Positions 60,945-63,317 of a DNA stretch of 63,317 bases are shown here, piece by piece; within the stretch, counting starts at the first letter, position 1, and every line of letters starts with the position of its first letter. Under the pieces are notes generated by a model. It saw nothing but the letters and a program-made list of their open reading frames with translations, did not search any database and was not told the DNA's origin. This DNA is from Cognataquiflexum nitidum (GTDB lineage: Bacteria; Bacteroidota; Bacteroidia; Cytophagales; Cyclobacteriaceae): contig NZ_JAKZAM010000031.1 in the NCBI RefSeq assembly GCF_022538055.1, positions 1 to 63,317 on the forward strand, given 5' to 3'. A program made the translations under genes and the position numbers.

Positions 60945-62732
60945 TCACTTGCCCTTACTAAAATACGTCATCATCAAGATTGATCCAGCGGTACCGTCCA
61001 TAGTGGGTTCGTTGGTGCTGTAATCGCCCACATCGTCATGGTAGACCACATGTTCATTTTGAAATTGGGCAAAAACATCCGGTTTCAAAAGCCTCAAACC
61101 AAGTAGGTTGTTGTAAATCGAAGTATAAACGGGCCCATCTACCAATCCTCCCGGAACCTGCATATCCAACAACACATAAGGCGCTGTATGCACTTCCACA
61201 GGATATTCTCCACCTTCAGGCATTTTGGTAAACATGGATGTTCCCCATGGATTTCTACCAAAAAGCCAATCCCGCTGGGCCTTCAAAAAGGGCTCAAACT
61301 GCTTGTCCTCGCTCATTTTCTCATACAATATCACCTGAGTCGCCAAGCTTGTCAAGAGATTATTGCTGCACCAAATGAAAGGAACTCCCACATGAAAAGG
61401 GTTTTGTTGCGCCCGCTTCAAGGTATATTTGATTCCGTCAAGGTAATATCCCTCCAAGGTTTTTTGGAAATCAGCATCCACCACGCCATGAAGAGCAAAA
61501 TGTCCCATGTTGATAAATGGATACAATTGGTAATGGGATGCAGAATCTTTGACTGTCCAACTGTCAGCCGTGTTGCTCAGTACAGCATATTTTTTGGCTT
61601 GTTCCAGGTAGGTTTTGTCCTTGGTGGTTTTATACAATTCGGCAGCCGCCCACTCCATGTCATCGGCCCATGTCTCTTCATTGTAGCGGTAAGGCGCACC
61701 GTAGGAATTACCCTGTTGGTAGCCTTCCTTTTCCCTTCCCATTTGGTAAAGTGAAATGGCAGCTTTCCTGCATGTCTCGGCAAATTCCGGATCTTTCAGA
61801 TCTTTTTCCCAGATCCTTGCCGCCAAAGCCAAAGCCGCAGCACTTCTCCCGGCAAGGTTGGCCACTCCGGTTGCTTCACTTTGGTACTTCATCAGGCCCT
61901 GTGGTTTTCCCGTGGCAAAGTAGGCTGCCCGGTAAGAATTGGCACCCCAACCGTAATCCGCATTGTCCTGGTTTGGAATCTTAAAACCCCTGTGGTCCCG
62001 GTCATCAGCTACCTGATGGAAAAGTTGGTCCGGTGCCGGATGCATTTTTAGAATCCAATCAAGCCCCCACTTCGCTTCGTCCAATACATCCGGGATTCCG
62101 TTTAGACCGGATTGACCCAAAGCATTTACCTTGTCCTCAAACCTGTCGGGATACAATTCATACGCCATCAGCATGTGCGCAGTCGCATAGCTTGAAGTGA
62201 TGAGGTATTTGAGTTGGTAGCCGGCATCGTGCCAACCGCCACTCAGGTCCACATAGGTGCTGTCTGCCATCGGACCAAAGAAAGTCCGTCCGTCTTTTGC
62301 ATGGCAGACCATGTCCAAAGTAGGATTGTAACCACAGCGCTGTTGCCGCATAAATTCCAAGAGAGATTCCTGTTGTCCGGTGTATGCCTCCTCTCCGATC
62401 GGAAAAACAGATGATTGGCTTTTGCTTTTTTTCCCTTGGAGAAAATATGCACCTGGTTCGGTTACTTGAGAAAAATCAGCTTCCCAATACAGGAAACCTC
62501 CCCATTCATTGGTTTGGAGTCGCTCGGGCTTGATTTCCAAAGCTACTTTTCCGGTGGCTTGGTTGATAAGTAGGAAATTTTCTTTGACAGTATTCTTACT
62601 GAAAACAACCGCCACTTTGGTATCGGCGGGCAGGTAACCGAGTTGGTTGATGCGGATGTGGATTTCTTCACTTGAAAAGAGATTATTCAGTAACAACAGA
62701 AAAACAGATAGTATCTTAAAATTTAACAACAT
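60945..62732 (-). CDS. Glycoside hydrolase family 9 protein with an altered active site
   Basis: The 595-residue protein has a signal-like N-terminus (residues 1-21), a cellulase N-terminal Ig-like domain (about 22-110; RINQLGYLPADTKVAVVF) and an (alpha/alpha)6 catalytic barrel. GH9 enzymes cut beta-1,4-glucans with a pair of Asp residues in a DAGD- or DASD-type motif and a Glu near the C-terminus. Here Asp169 is kept in GGWHDAGY, but the second Asp is Tyr172 (codon at 62217-62219 read on minus as TAC). The proton donor Glu575 is kept in DYSTNEPTMDG. Whether it is active is unclear. Confidence 0.87.
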   Translation of the reverse strand: MLLNFKILSVFLLLLNNLFSSEEIHIRINQLGYLPADTKVAVVFSKNTVKENFLLINQATGKVALEIKPERLQTNEWGGFLYWEADFSQVTEPGAYFLQGKKSKSQSSVFPIGEEAYTGQQESLLEFMRQQRCGYNPTLDMVCHAKDGRTFFGPMADSTYVDLSGGWHDAGYQLKYLITSSYATAHMLMAYELYPDRFEDKVNALGQSGLNGIPDVLDEAKWGLDWILKMHPAPDQLFHQVADDRDHRGFKIPNQDNADYGWGANSYRAAYFATGKPQGLMKYQSEATGVANLAGRSAAALALAARIWEKDLKDPEFAETCRKAAISLYQMGREKEGYQQGNSYGAPYRYNEETWADDMEWAAAELYKTTKDKTYLEQAKKYAVLSNTADSWTVKDSASHYQLYPFINMGHFALHGVVDADFQKTLEGYYLDGIKYTLKRAQQNPFHVGVPFIWCSNNLLTSLATQVILYEKMSEDKQFEPFLKAQRDWLFGRNPWGTSMFTKMPEGGEYPVEVHTAPYVLLDMQVPGGLVDGPVYTSIYNNLLGLRLLKPDVFAQFQNEHVVYHDDVGDYSTNEPTMDGTAGSILMMTYFSKGK

Positions 62733-62878
62733 ACTTTTTCAATTTGGGTCATTGATGAATTGAGATTTTCCAGTGAGGGATTCAAGAATGAAAATAGTAA
62801 AATTGGAGCTGAATAGTTTTGTTATTTGCTTATCGGTATTAAATTGATGTTCATTTCCATTTTAGATTTATAAAAACC

Positions 62879-63073
62879 ATGGGTCACCTAGTTATTAATC
62901 CCGGAACCGAAAAAGAAAAGGCCTTTTTGAAAGAGTTACTTCAAAAGCTAGGCTATGAATCTGTCGAGATTGATTTGGAAGAGGCTGAGGACATTTCACT
63001 TTTGGATATGATGGTCAAAGAAAAAAAAGGTGATTATGTATTGAAAAAAGAATTATTAAAAGTCCTAGAATAG
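62879..63073 (+). CDS. Small acidic hypothetical protein, antitoxin-like
   Basis: The 64-residue protein (LVINPGTEKEKAFLKELLQK, EIDLEEAEDISLLDMMVKEK) is acidic, helical and without a signal peptide. The size and the LVINP-start helix resemble small antitoxin-like proteins that occur with mRNA-interferase toxins, but no toxin gene follows before the IS end at 63246. It may be an orphan or have lost its partner. A family cannot be named with confidence. Confidence 0.6.
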   Translation: MGHLVINPGTEKEKAFLKELLQKLGYESVEIDLEEAEDISLLDMMVKEKKGDYVLKKELLKVLE

Positions 63074-63201
63074 GAAAATTTTTCCCTTCATTAAATCTTA
63101 CTATCCCTTTTTTCAGTCAATTCAAAAATTGAAGGTTATCAAATTCCAATGATCCCTCAATCCATAAATAAATCTTGTATGTTAGTTGCGGGGAGGAGTG
63201 A

Positions 63202-63232
63202 TCCCGAAACTTCGGGAGGCCGGCTCCGGCCT
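63202..63232. repeat. Tandem GC-rich hairpins next to the IS end
   Basis: TCCCGAA-AC-TTCGGGA (63202-63217 region) and AGGCCGG-CT-CCGGCCT (63217-63232) are two perfect 7-bp stems sharing one base. They lie 14 bases outside the presumed IS terminus and are GC-rich compared with their surroundings. Confidence 0.65.
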
Positions 63233-63245
63233 TGTGCGTGGGTCA

Positions 63246-63317
63246 TGTACTGAAATAGGTTGACACAATTTAATTCAAAATTGTAAACCTATACACGGAC
63301 AAAATGCGTGAATCAGA
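63246..63317 (+). mobile_element. Left end of a probable IS3-family (IS150-type) insertion sequence
   Basis: TGTACTGAAATAGGTTGACA starts like the ends of IS150-group elements (TGTACTG...GTTGGAC). An ATG at 63304 (reading M-R-E-S) begins a possible first transposase frame 58 bases inside, a normal distance. The element continues beyond the right edge, so its family and completeness cannot be confirmed here. Confidence 0.55.

Overview
The window is chromosomal DNA of a Bacteroidota bacterium, most likely of the Cytophagales and plausibly the Cyclobacteriaceae. The grounds are the 5' end of a 16S rRNA gene at the left edge, promoters of the Bacteroidota type (TTTG, about 19 bases, TAnnTTTG), weak Shine-Dalgarno sequences, and families largely confined to the phylum (DUF2480, BT_3928-type DoxX proteins, DUF1599, WG-repeat proteins, paired M16 peptidases, OmpP1/FadL-like porins). 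No tRNA, CRISPR array, prophage or plasmid function was seen.

Positions 1-51,900 are mostly conserved housekeeping DNA. An rRNA operon runs off the left edge. Next to it is a tight minus-strand operon rpmH-rnpA-S41 protease-tsaB-DUF2480. After an M61 peptidase come an M16 peptidase pair with a duplicated C-terminal domain, a PfkB sugar/nucleoside kinase, a rhodanese, a Crp/Fnr regulator, an amidohydrolase, hemA, a WG-repeat protein, nfeD-floA and proS. A Gly/Met/Trp-repeat lipoprotein, an OmpP1-like porin, aroK, folP-cdaA (c-di-AMP synthesis), a cold-shock protein, sixA-like, hslU, lon, rseP, dxr, a DegP/HtrA protease, two small beta-barrels and an ABC exporter pair follow. Protein quality control is heavily represented (S41, M61, M16, HslU, Lon, RseP, HtrA).

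The most unusual structure lies between lon and rseP (36,100-41,620). A tandem duplication once joined the 5' end of lon to the 3' end of rseP. Both fragments survive as decayed fossils at 39,663-40,020, between two strongly diverged paralogous outer-membrane-type genes (38,328-39,548 and 40,088-41,314). A second gene fossil, from the small beta-barrel gene at 48,242-48,853, lies at about 49,137-49,240.

Positions 51,900-63,317 look like accessory DNA: several families of short palindromic repeats, a RAYT-type IS200-like transposase inside its own REP cluster, a VapBC-like pair next to a pentapeptide-repeat protein, a sugar-oxidoreductase group, hemN, a GH9 glycoside hydrolase that lacks one expected catalytic Asp, and the left end of a probable IS3/IS150-type element at the right edge.

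One possible regulatory circuit is visible. The FNR-like regulator (13,330-14,043) has a dyad TGAC-N4-GTCA upstream of its own gene, and a matching TGAC-N4-ATCA dyad lies upstream of hemN, encoding the oxygen-independent haem enzyme.
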